A stretch of 64,000 nucleotides of DNA from Spirulina sp034932185 (GTDB lineage: Bacteria; Cyanobacteriota; Cyanobacteriia; Cyanobacteriales; Spirulinaceae): the NCBI RefSeq assembly GCF_034932185.1, contig NZ_JAYGHW010000091.1, forward strand, positions 62,001-126,000, written 5' to 3'. The notes below the pieces were generated by a model. That model was given only the letters and a program-made list of their open reading frames with translations. It was not told the DNA's origin and ran no database searches. The translations under genes and the position numbers were made by a program. This document shows positions 9,528 to 17,435 of the stretch, one piece after another. Position 1 is the first letter of the stretch. Every line of letters begins with the position of its first letter.

Positions 9528-10052
9528 ATGACCATAGTAACTGATCGAACTGAGGCGCAAACTGCTGCGTTAGACCATCCTGACAACCCCACGCCCGCCA
9601 ATGTTCCGGCTGCTCCGGAAATGGTGATGGGGATTGCTGAAATTCAAGCCATCTTGCCCCATCGTTATCCCTTCGCTTTGGTTGACCGGATTATTCAGTA
9701 TTTACCGGGCAAACAGGCTGTGGGCATTAAGAACGTGACGATGAACGAGCAGTTTTTCCAAGGGCATTTTCCGGGACGGCCAATGATGCCAGGGGTGCTG
9801 ATGGTGGAAGCCATGGCGCAGGTGGGGGGGATTATTCTCAAACAAATGCCAGGGCAGGAAAAAAGCCTCTTTGTATTTGCGGGGATTGATAAAGTGCGGT
9901 TTCGTCGGCCGGTGGTGCCAGGCGATCGCCTCGTCATGACGGTGGAACTCTTACGCTTCCGCTCCGGTCGGTTTGGCAAAATGCACGGCCGTGCTGAAGT
10001 CGATGGTGAGCTTGCTGTTGAAGGTGAAATGCTGTTCTCCTTGGTGGAATGA
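9528..10052 (+). CDS. fabZ: 3-hydroxyacyl-[ACP] dehydratase FabZ
   Basis: A 174-aa hot-dog-fold dehydratase of fatty-acid synthesis. ILPHRYPFALVDRI is the family N-terminal block and GHFPGRPMMPGVLMVEAMAQ carries the catalytic His and Glu. The first 35 residues are an extra N-terminal tail common in cyanobacterial versions. Its stop overlaps the lpxA start by four bases (ATGA), implying translational coupling; FabZ and LpxA/LpxC compete for hydroxyacyl-ACP, so the linkage makes metabolic sense. Confidence 0.96.
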   Translation: MTIVTDRTEAQTAALDHPDNPTPANVPAAPEMVMGIAEIQAILPHRYPFALVDRIIQYLPGKQAVGIKNVTMNEQFFQGHFPGRPMMPGVLMVEAMAQVGGIILKQMPGQEKSLFVFAGIDKVRFRRPVVPGDRLVMTVELLRFRSGRFGKMHGRAEVDGELAVEGEMLFSLVE

Positions 10053-10867
10053 ATCTTGCCGGAGCTATTTCCTTGAAACCCTTAATTCACCCTACATCGG
10101 TTATTGACCCGGACGCTCGCCTTCATCCCACTGTCACCGTGGGCCCCTATACCGTTATTGGGGCCGGCGTGACGGTGGGGGCAGAAACCACGATCGGGGC
10201 CCATGTTGTGATTGAGGGGCCCACCGAAATTGGAGTGGGCAACCACATTTTTCCCGGTTCGGCCATTGGTTTAGAACCCCAAGACCTGAAATACCAAGGG
10301 GGGAAAAGCCGGGTGCGGATTGGGAACTATAACCGCATTCGGGAATATGTGACGATTAACCGCGCTACCAATGATGGGGAAGAGACGGTCATCGGTGATC
10401 ATAATTTGCTCATGGCCTATGTCCATGTGGCCCATAATTGCATCCTTTCGGACAATATTGTCATTGCTAATGGGGTTGCTCTAGCGGGCCATGTGGAGTT
10501 GGAGTCACGGGTGGTGATTGGTGGGATTTTGGGCATTCATCAATTTGTGCGTGTGGGGAAAATGGCGATGTTGGGGGGGATGAGTCGGATTGACCGGGAT
10601 GTCCCCCCCTATATGTTGGTGGAGGGAAATCCAGCGCGGGTGCGATCGCTCAACCTGGTGGGGTTACGCCGGGCGGGTCTGAATCCAGAGGAATTGGCCC
10701 TTCTGAAAAAAGCCTTTCGCCTCCTCTATCGTTCCGATGTCCAACTTACCCACGCAGTACAACAACTGGAAACCCTCAGTGATGATCCCCATTTAGCCCA
10801 TTTGCACCGCTTTTTAATGGCCTCCTTTGGGGAAAAGCGCCGGGGCTTAATTCCCGGCAAGCGCTAG
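10049..10867 (+). CDS. lpxA: UDP-N-acetylglucosamine O-acyltransferase
   Basis: A 272-aa left-handed beta-helix enzyme that starts lipid A synthesis by acylating UDP-GlcNAc. Hexapeptide repeats run from about residue 10 to 185 (TVTVGPYTVIGAGVTVGAETTIGAHVVIEG). The catalytic His is in AYVHVAHNC, and the GGMSRIDRDVPPYMLVEGNPARVR block precedes the alpha-helical C-terminal domain. Length matches the family. Starts inside the fabZ stop. Confidence 0.96.
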   Translation: MNLAGAISLKPLIHPTSVIDPDARLHPTVTVGPYTVIGAGVTVGAETTIGAHVVIEGPTEIGVGNHIFPGSAIGLEPQDLKYQGGKSRVRIGNYNRIREYVTINRATNDGEETVIGDHNLLMAYVHVAHNCILSDNIVIANGVALAGHVELESRVVIGGILGIHQFVRVGKMAMLGGMSRIDRDVPPYMLVEGNPARVRSLNLVGLRRAGLNPEELALLKKAFRLLYRSDVQLTHAVQQLETLSDDPHLAHLHRFLMASFGEKRRGLIPGKR

Positions 10868-10958
10868 GGCTGTAGTGAGTCGTGAGGGAAAACGGTAAAC
10901 TTCTCTTTTCTCTCTCCTCTTTTCTCCCTTCATTGGTAACGTTCAATTTTGTGAATTC

Positions 10959-12122
10959 ATGCGGATTTTTATCAGTACCGGGGAAGTTTCCGGGGATTTA
11001 CAGGGGGCCTTGCTGGCCGCTGCCTTGGCCCGTCAGGCTCAAAAACGGGGTTTGGCTCTGGAAATGGTGGGGTTAGGGGGCGATCGCATGGCCGCCGCTG
11101 GCGTGGATTTGGTGGCCCATACGACGGCAATTTCCGGGTTTGGCATTTTGGAATCGTTGCCGGTGGTGTTACCCGCTGTCAAGGCGCGGCGCAAGGCGGA
11201 GCAGCACATCAAAAACCATCCGCCCGATCTGCTCATCCTCATCGACTACGAAGGCTTTAATTCGGGGCTGGGGGCCTACTGTAAACGCCTGTTTCCACAA
11301 ACCCCCGTGGTCTATTACATTGCCCCTCAACTTTGGGTCTGGAATCCCTTTCCCGGTAAGGCGGAAATGTTGGTGAACTTGTGCGATCGCATTTTTGCCA
11401 TTTTTCCCGAAGAAGCCCGCTACTTTGGCAATTTGGGGGGGAATGTGACCTGGGTGGGCCATCCCCTCTTGGATCGGATGACCGCTGCCCCCAGTCGGGC
11501 TGCTGCCCGTGACCAGTTGGGCATTCCCGCCGCACAAACGGCCATTGCCCTTGTTCCCGCCTCCCGCCCTCAGGAAATTAAAACCCTCTGGCCGATCATT
11601 GCCGCCGCTGCCCAGGGCATCCAACAGGCTCAACCGGGGGTAAAGTTTTGGATTCCCGTTTCTGTCCCTGCGTTTCGTCCCGCCTTGGAGGGGGCGATCG
11701 CCCAATATGATTTAAAAGCGGAAATTGTCGAGGGCAATTCCCTGACAGTTCTCGCTGCCGCTGACTTAGCCATTACCAAATCCGGCACAGTTTCCCTCGA
11801 ATTAGCCCTGTTAAAAGTCCCCCAAGTCGTGGTCTATCGCATGACCTGGCTAACAATATGGGTGGCCCGCACCATCTTTAACCTCAAGATTCCCTACGTC
11901 AGCCCCGCCAATCTGCTGCTGATGGAAAACATCGTGCCGGAATTGATCCAGGAAAACGCCACACCGGAGAAAATTGTCCAAGCAAGCCTGGCTCTCCTCA
12001 ATCAACCCCAACGGCGGGAGCAGATGAATCAAGATTATGGCCGGATGCGATCGCAAATGGGAGAATTGGGAGTGTGCGATCGCACCGCTGCCGGTATTTT
12101 AGATCTGATCCCCCAACCCTAA
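10959..12122 (+). CDS. lpxB: Lipid-A-disaccharide synthase
   Basis: A 387-aa glycosyltransferase (GT19) that joins UDP-2,3-diacylglucosamine to lipid X. The start FISTGEVSGDLQGALLAAAL is the family signature, followed by LIDYEGFN, the IAPQLWVWNP block and a C-terminal nucleotide-binding region with TKSGTVSLELALLKVPQVVVYR. It lies 91 nt after lpxA on the same strand and closes the lipid A run. Downstream is a triple palindromic repeat that probably ends the transcript. Confidence 0.96.
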   Translation: MRIFISTGEVSGDLQGALLAAALARQAQKRGLALEMVGLGGDRMAAAGVDLVAHTTAISGFGILESLPVVLPAVKARRKAEQHIKNHPPDLLILIDYEGFNSGLGAYCKRLFPQTPVVYYIAPQLWVWNPFPGKAEMLVNLCDRIFAIFPEEARYFGNLGGNVTWVGHPLLDRMTAAPSRAAARDQLGIPAAQTAIALVPASRPQEIKTLWPIIAAAAQGIQQAQPGVKFWIPVSVPAFRPALEGAIAQYDLKAEIVEGNSLTVLAAADLAITKSGTVSLELALLKVPQVVVYRMTWLTIWVARTIFNLKIPYVSPANLLLMENIVPELIQENATPEKIVQASLALLNQPQRREQMNQDYGRMRSQMGELGVCDRTAAGILDLIPQP

Positions 12123-12136
12123 AGAGGAGCCTAAAG

Positions 12137-12225
12137 AAGGGCGAAAGGTTTTTCGTCCCTACGGCAAAGAAGGGCGAAAGATTTTTCGCCCCTACACAAA
12201 AGAGGGCGAAAGATTTTTCGCCCCT
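12137..12225. repeat. Three tandem GGGCGAAA/TTTCGCCC palindromes, likely terminator
   Basis: Copies begin at 12137, 12171 and 12203 (period about 33 bp), each an AGGGCGAAAG-TTTTTCGCCCCT inverted repeat. They fill the gap between lpxB and the next gene. Each can form a strong hairpin with an internal T-run. Same family as the copies at 13405, 25335, 29218, 34861, 43671, 56949 and 58587. Confidence 0.85.
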
Positions 12226-12254
12226 CCAGATTCTTCACAGTTCCCCCTTGGCCT

Positions 12255-13388
12255 ATGACTGTCCCTACGAATCGGCTCACCTCCCTTGATGTTTTTCGGG
12301 GAGGGGCGATCGCCAGCATGATCCTCGTCAATACTCCCGGCAGTTGGAGCCACGTCTATCCCCCCCTCCTCCATGCGGAATGGCACGGCTTCACGCCGAC
12401 GGATTTAGTCTTTCCCGCCTTCCTCTTTATCGCGGGGGTGGCTATGGCCTTTTCATTGCACAAATATCAGGAAGGGGCAACGCTGAACCGGGCCGTCTAT
12501 CTGCGCCTTGCCCGCCGTTGCGCCCTCCTCTTCCTCATCGGTTTAGGGCTGAATAGCCTCAGCCTCATCCTCCGCAATTGGCCCAGCCCCGATTTTGCCA
12601 ATCTGCGCATTTTCGGCGTGCTGCAACGGATCAGCCTTGCCTACCTCGGCGGTTCGCTCCTTGTCCTCCACCTCCAACGCCGCTGGCTCTGGCTCACCGC
12701 TGGGGGCCTGTTGTTACTCTATTGGGGCCTAATCAGCTTCGTTCCTGTCCCAGGATTTGGCATTGGCGATCTTTCCCCAGAGGGCAACCTCGTCGGCTAT
12801 CTCGATCGCACGCTCTTCCCCCCCACCCACCTCTACACCCCCAACTTTGACCCAGAAGGTCTACTCAGTACCATTCCGGCGATGGTGACGCTTTTGGGGG
12901 GCTATTTCACGGGGGACTGGCTGCGGGATCAACCCCGCAGTTCTCGCACCAGTTTAGGCTTGGCGATGTTTGGGTTAATGGCGGTGATTTTAGGAGGATT
13001 GTGGGGGCTGTTGTTCCCGATTAATAAGGCCCTCTGGACGAGTTCCTATGTACTTTATAGTGGCGGCTGGTCGTTGTTGCTCCTCGCGGGTTGCTATGAA
13101 CTGATCGAGGTGCGGGGGTGGCAACGGTGGAGTTTTCCCCTGCGGGTGATGGGGTTAAATGCGATCGCTCTGTTTGTTGGTTCGGGGATTGTGGTGCGGT
13201 TGATGAACTTCATTAAAATCGGCAGTGGTGAGGAGGCCCCCAATCTTTACCGTTGGTTGTATGAAAACCTGTTTGCCAGTTGGGCGGGGTTGTTGAATGG
13301 GTCGCTCTTGTTTGCGATCGCCAATATCCTCCTCTGGTTTGTCATTCTCTACGGCTGCTATCGTCGGGGTTGGTTTCTTAAACTTTAA
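12255..13388 (+). CDS. HGSNAT/DUF5009-like membrane acyltransferase
   Basis: A 377-aa polytopic inner-membrane protein with about ten hydrophobic segments. The N-terminal RLTSLDVFRGGAIASMILVN and SHVYPPLLHAEWHGFTPTDLVFPAFLFIAGVA are characteristic of the heparan-alpha-glucosaminide acetyltransferase-like family, which in bacteria is thought to acylate sugars across the membrane. The His in LLHAEWHG lies where the family has its conserved active-site region. The real substrate is unknown; position after lpxB suggests, but does not prove, a role in envelope glycan modification. Confidence 0.8.
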   Translation: MTVPTNRLTSLDVFRGGAIASMILVNTPGSWSHVYPPLLHAEWHGFTPTDLVFPAFLFIAGVAMAFSLHKYQEGATLNRAVYLRLARRCALLFLIGLGLNSLSLILRNWPSPDFANLRIFGVLQRISLAYLGGSLLVLHLQRRWLWLTAGGLLLLYWGLISFVPVPGFGIGDLSPEGNLVGYLDRTLFPPTHLYTPNFDPEGLLSTIPAMVTLLGGYFTGDWLRDQPRSSRTSLGLAMFGLMAVILGGLWGLLFPINKALWTSSYVLYSGGWSLLLLAGCYELIEVRGWQRWSFPLRVMGLNAIALFVGSGIVVRLMNFIKIGSGEEAPNLYRWLYENLFASWAGLLNGSLLFAIANILLWFVILYGCYRRGWFLKL

Positions 13389-13404
13389 GGCCGAGAAGAC
13401 CATA

Positions 13405-13484
13405 GAGGGGCGAAAAAATTATAGAGGGGCGAAAGATTTTTCGCCCCTACGGGAGGGGAAGGGCGAAAGATTTTTCGCCCCTAC
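13405..13484. repeat. Two to three GGGGCGAAA/TTTCGCCCC palindromes at convergent gene ends
   Basis: A half copy (13405-13420) and two full copies (about 13425-13450 and 13460-13484) occupy the space between the converging acyltransferase gene and the 143-aa gene. The placement and T-runs on both strands suit a bidirectional terminator. Confidence 0.8.
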
Positions 13485-13491
13485 AGCCTCC

Positions 13492-13923
13492 TCAACCCTC
13501 TTCCGCCCCTAAAACATAGCCGGTGTAGCCTTCCACAAAATCACAAACCGCCTGATAATCCGGGCCATTACTTTGGGGCGTGAGAATCACCGGCAACCCC
13601 GCATCCGGTAGCCAAAACGTCACCTTTCGCCCTGGCCCATAGCAAAAACTACTCACCCGTGCCAGATTGACCACATAGGTGCTCCGGTCGTAGTCGAGAT
13701 TGAACCACTGTTGCGGCTCAGTGGTGTTTAACAGGTGTTCCGTATAGGCCGCAATGCGGGCATAGGTGTCCGGATTGCTGGCCTGGGTGAGGACAATCGG
13801 AATCGCAGAATTGGGCAACCAAAAACTGAGCCGGCCATTGCGTCCATGGATAAACGCAGTGATTTGTTCAAGATCTACCAGATAAATCTGCCGATGTTCA
13901 GGAATTTTGACCCAATCTGCCAC
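13492..13923 (-). CDS. Protein of unknown function with two internal repeats
   Basis: A 143-aa protein I do not recognise. It is an internal duplication: residues about 12-66 (IYLVDLEQITAFIHGRNGRL, then SFWLPNSAIPIVLTQASN) align with residues about 82-136 (TYVVNLARVSSFCYGPGRKV, then TFWLPDAGLPVILTPQSN), each ending in an amphipathic helix (ARIAAYTEHL and QAVCDFVEGY). Each half looks like a small beta-sheet plus helix. No signal peptide or membrane segment. It ends only 12 nt before pyrG's stop on the same strand side, with pyrG upstream, so it may be co-transcribed with pyrG. Confidence 0.75.
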   Translation of the reverse strand: MADWVKIPEHRQIYLVDLEQITAFIHGRNGRLSFWLPNSAIPIVLTQASNPDTYARIAAYTEHLLNTTEPQQWFNLDYDRSTYVVNLARVSSFCYGPGRKVTFWLPDAGLPVILTPQSNGPDYQAVCDFVEGYTGYVLGAEEG

Positions 13924-13935
13924 CGTTTTAAACTC

Positions 13936-15606
13936 CTAGGGATTTGATAATTCCACCACTGGTTCTGGGGTTTTGGGTAGCCCGTAGCTGGTTTTCGCAG
14001 TTCCTGGGGTGGCGCGATCGAGGGCTGCATGGATCACACCCCGAAAGAGGGGATGGGGACGACTGGGACGGGAGCTAAATTCGGGGTGGAATTGCGTGGC
14101 CACAAAAAATGGATGCTCTGGGTATTCAATCATTTCCACCAAACGACTATCCGGTGACGTGCCGCTGATCACATAGCCGGTTTCTAAAAACAAGTTGCGA
14201 TAGGCGTTATTAAATTCGTAGCGGTGGCGGTGACGTTCGTAGATCACCTCTTGGCCGTAAAGACGGGCGGCGATCGTGTTGGGGGCAACGCGGCAGGGAT
14301 ACAGACCCAGGCGCATTGTTCCCCCCAGATCTACCACATCCTGTTGTTCCGGGAGGAGGTTAATCACGGGATTATGGGTGGTTTCATCGAATTCGGCACT
14401 GTTGGCTCCCTCCAGGTGGGCAATATGCCGCCCCCAGTCGATGATCGCGCATTGCATCCCTAAACAGAGGCCGAGGAAGGGAATCTGTTGTTCGCGGGCG
14501 TATTGAATCGCTTGCACTTTCCCATCCACCCCCCGAATCCCAAACCCACCGGGAACAATCAGGGCATGGACATCGCGGAGGTAATGGGCGGCCCCTTTGG
14601 TTTCGATGTCTTCGGCACTGATCCAGCGGATTTTCACGGCACTTTCGGCGGCGATCGCCGCATGGCCCAAGGCCTCCACCACCGATAAATAGGCATCACT
14701 AAGTTTGACATATTTCCCCACCAGCGCCACCTCTAAATGATGGGTGGGGGCTTGCATCCGCTCAACGAGGGTTTGCCATTGTTTTAAATCCGGTTCCCGC
14801 TGCTCCATGTGGAGGAGGTCTAAACTTTGTCGGGCCAGGCCCTCCCGCTCCAAAATCAGCGGCACTTCATAGATACTGCTGGCATCCTGGGCGGTAATCA
14901 CTGATTCCACCGGCACATCACAAAATTCGGAAATCTTTTCCTTCATCGTCCGCTCAATGGGGCGCTCAGTGCGGCAAACGAGGATATCCGGCTGAATGCC
15001 GATGGAGCGCAGTTCTTTAACGGAATGTTGCGTCGGTTTCGTTTTCATTTCCCCAGCGGCAGCAATCCAGGGCAAAAGCGTGACGTGCATATAGATGACA
15101 TTTTTGCGGCCCACATCTTTACGGAACTGGCGAATCGCCTCCAGGAAAGGTTGAGATTCAATATCCCCCACCGTGCCGCCAATTTCCGTAATCACCACAT
15201 CAGAATGGGTGTTTTTCTCCACTCGCCGGATCCGTTCTTTAATTTCGTTGGTAATGTGGGGAATCACTTGCACCGTGCCGCCGTGGTAATCTCCTCGCCG
15301 CTCTTTGTTTAACACCGATTGAAAGACGGAGCCTTGGGTGACGCTGTTAAAGCGGGACATGGAGGTATCGGTAAACCGTTCATAGTGGCCCAGGTCTAAA
15401 TCCGTTTCGGCTCCATCTTCAGTGACAAACACTTCCCCATGTTGAAAGGGACTCATGGTTCCCGGATCGACGTTGATATAGGGGTCGAGCTTGAGGATCG
15501 AAACGGAATAGTGGCGAGATTTGAGCAGGCGACCTAAGCTCGCTGCCACAATGCCTTTACCAATGCTGGAGACCACACCTCCGGTGACAAATACGAATTT
15601 AGACAT
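13936..15606 (-). CDS. pyrG: CTP synthase
   Basis: A 556-aa enzyme that aminates UTP to CTP with glutamine. The N-terminal synthase domain starts KFVFVTGGVVSSIGKGI (P-loop) with LDPYINVDPGTM and TEIGGTVGDIE. The C-terminal class I glutamine amidotransferase domain has GLCLGMQ with the catalytic Cys and QFHPEFSSRP supplying His-Glu. Length and ends match the family. Confidence 0.98.
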   Translation of the reverse strand: MSKFVFVTGGVVSSIGKGIVAASLGRLLKSRHYSVSILKLDPYINVDPGTMSPFQHGEVFVTEDGAETDLDLGHYERFTDTSMSRFNSVTQGSVFQSVLNKERRGDYHGGTVQVIPHITNEIKERIRRVEKNTHSDVVITEIGGTVGDIESQPFLEAIRQFRKDVGRKNVIYMHVTLLPWIAAAGEMKTKPTQHSVKELRSIGIQPDILVCRTERPIERTMKEKISEFCDVPVESVITAQDASSIYEVPLILEREGLARQSLDLLHMEQREPDLKQWQTLVERMQAPTHHLEVALVGKYVKLSDAYLSVVEALGHAAIAAESAVKIRWISAEDIETKGAAHYLRDVHALIVPGGFGIRGVDGKVQAIQYAREQQIPFLGLCLGMQCAIIDWGRHIAHLEGANSAEFDETTHNPVINLLPEQQDVVDLGGTMRLGLYPCRVAPNTIAARLYGQEVIYERHRHRYEFNNAYRNLFLETGYVISGTSPDSRLVEMIEYPEHPFFVATQFHPEFSSRPSRPHPLFRGVIHAALDRATPGTAKTSYGLPKTPEPVVELSNP

Positions 15607-15696
15607 AAAAATTTAATTGGGCGATTTTAGCGTGATCGGTTCATGTTTGTGATCTTGTCCATTGTGCCATAGCCGGCTCTCCCCCCTGTGGGGGGT

Positions 15697-17214
15697 CTAA
15701 CGCAGACAACGGATCGCTTCGAGGAGGCCCTTAGCTTTGTTGAGGGTTTCTTGATATTCCGATGCGGGGACGGAATCGGCAACGAGGCCCGCGCCCGCTT
15801 GGACGGCAACGAGGTGCTGATCTACCCCTTGGGGCCGCACGACCATGGTACGGATGGCGATCGCACTATTCAATTGCCCCTCAAAATCGTAGTAACCGTA
15901 AACCCCCGAATAGGGGCCGCGCCTTTCCGGTTCCAGTTCGTGAATAATTTCCATGGCGCGAATTTTCGGCGCACCGCTGACGGTTCCGGCGGGGAATGTG
16001 GCTTTGAGCAGATCCCAAGCGGTTTGATCTTCGGCTAATTCCCCCACCACATTACTGACAATGTGCATCACATGGGAATAGCGTTCAATCACCATCAACT
16101 CGTTAACCTGCACTGTTCCCCACCGGCAGACCCGGCCCAGGTCGTTACGCCCCAGATCCACCAACATAACGTGCTCGGCAATTTCCTTGGGATCTGCAAG
16201 CAAATCCTGCTCTAGGGCGAGATCCTCTTGATGGGTTTTGCCTCTGCGTCGCGTTCCGGCAATGGGGCGGACAATGGCTTGGGTTTTGCCATCGGGGCCT
16301 TTTTCCGCCTTCACCATCACCTCCGGACTGGAGCCGATGATTTGCCAGTCCTCAAACTGGAAATAGGCCATGTAGGGGGAAGGGTTGACCAAGCGGAGGG
16401 AGCGGTAGAGGTTGAAGGGTTCGCCGTGGTAGGGGGTTTGGAGCCGTTGGGAGAGGACGACTTGAAAAATATCTCCCGCGTGGATGTAGTTTTTCGCGGT
16501 TTCGACGTTGGCGCAGAATTGTTCGGGGGTGGTGTTGCTGGTGTAGGGGAGTTCGGGGCTGTTGCTGCTGGCCAGTTCGATCGCCCTGGCTTCGATGGGG
16601 AGGGGGAGTTGCAGTTTTAAAACGAGTTTGGTGATGCGATCGCAGGCGGCTTGATAGGCTGCCTCTAGATTCACTTCCGGATCGCGCAGATCGGCATAGG
16701 CGATCGCCCAAATCTTCCGCTTCACCTGATCAAAAATAATCAAATTATCCACCTGCATCCACACCCCATCGGGGAGATCCTCCGGCTGGGGGGGATGGAT
16801 GGGGACGCGGGGTTCAATCCAATGAATTAGCTCATAGCCCCAAAAACCAAACAGGCCGCCAATGCCAGGGGGCAATTCCGGCAATGTTACCGGCTGGTAG
16901 GGGGCGAGGCATTGGGTAAGAATATCAAAGGGGTTGCCTTCGTAGTCCTGAATTGTGCCATCGCGATGGGTTTGGCGGGTCTGCTCTCCTTGGGTGGAAA
17001 GCACCCAAACGGGATCACAGCCTAAAAAGCTATAGCGGCCAATACTTTCCCCCCCTTCCACGGATTCCAAGAGAAAACTATAGGGCTGTCCCCCACAGAC
17101 CTTATACCAAGCAGAAACCGGCGTTTCGAGATCCGCTACCCATTCCTGATAGACAGGAATAAAGTTGCCCCGTTGGGCCAGAGCTTGAAATTCAGACAGT
17201 TCAGGAAAGATCAT
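15697..17214 (-). CDS. trpE: Anthranilate synthase component I
   Basis: A 505-aa chorismate-using enzyme for the first step of tryptophan synthesis. The N-terminal part has the LLESVEGGESIGRYSFLG block, of which LLES is the tryptophan feedback site. The C-terminal chorismate-binding domain has SPEVMVKAEK, IRPIAGTR-type VRPIAGTRRRG, LVDLGRNDLGRV, SHVMHIVS and GAPKIRAMEII. I prefer the ATG at 17214 (MIFPELSEF), although the frame is open to 17259. TrpE rather than PabB because of the N-terminal feedback motif. The glutaminase partner TrpG is not nearby. Confidence 0.93.
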   Translation of the reverse strand: MIFPELSEFQALAQRGNFIPVYQEWVADLETPVSAWYKVCGGQPYSFLLESVEGGESIGRYSFLGCDPVWVLSTQGEQTRQTHRDGTIQDYEGNPFDILTQCLAPYQPVTLPELPPGIGGLFGFWGYELIHWIEPRVPIHPPQPEDLPDGVWMQVDNLIIFDQVKRKIWAIAYADLRDPEVNLEAAYQAACDRITKLVLKLQLPLPIEARAIELASSNSPELPYTSNTTPEQFCANVETAKNYIHAGDIFQVVLSQRLQTPYHGEPFNLYRSLRLVNPSPYMAYFQFEDWQIIGSSPEVMVKAEKGPDGKTQAIVRPIAGTRRRGKTHQEDLALEQDLLADPKEIAEHVMLVDLGRNDLGRVCRWGTVQVNELMVIERYSHVMHIVSNVVGELAEDQTAWDLLKATFPAGTVSGAPKIRAMEIIHELEPERRGPYSGVYGYYDFEGQLNSAIAIRTMVVRPQGVDQHLVAVQAGAGLVADSVPASEYQETLNKAKGLLEAIRCLR

Positions 17215-17300
17215 TGTCGCCAGAAAGGAGGGGAAAACGCACAAAATGCCTCTTTCCAAGTGTAAAACACGAAGGAGAGAATCCTTTGCTTTTCCCCTAT

Positions 17301-17431
17301 GCCCTCACCCTAAATCCCTCTCCCAAAATTGGGAGAGGGACTTTGAATTGGGTTCCTCTTCGCCCTGTTGGGAGGGACTTTGAATGCGGCTCCCCTTTGC
17401 CCTGTTTGGGAGAAGGGGCTGGGGGATGAGG
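17301..17431. repeat. CCTCTCCCAAAATTGGGAGAGG repeat cluster
   Basis: A palindrome (CCCTCTCCC-AAAATT-GGGAGAGGG) followed by two degraded half copies that each repeat GGGA(G)GGACTTTGAAT, bounded by inverted GCCCTCACCC and GATGAGGGC. It lies between trpE and ycf45. Related solitary copies are at 29112-29154 and 44541-44579. Confidence 0.75.
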
Positions 17432-17435
17432 GCAA

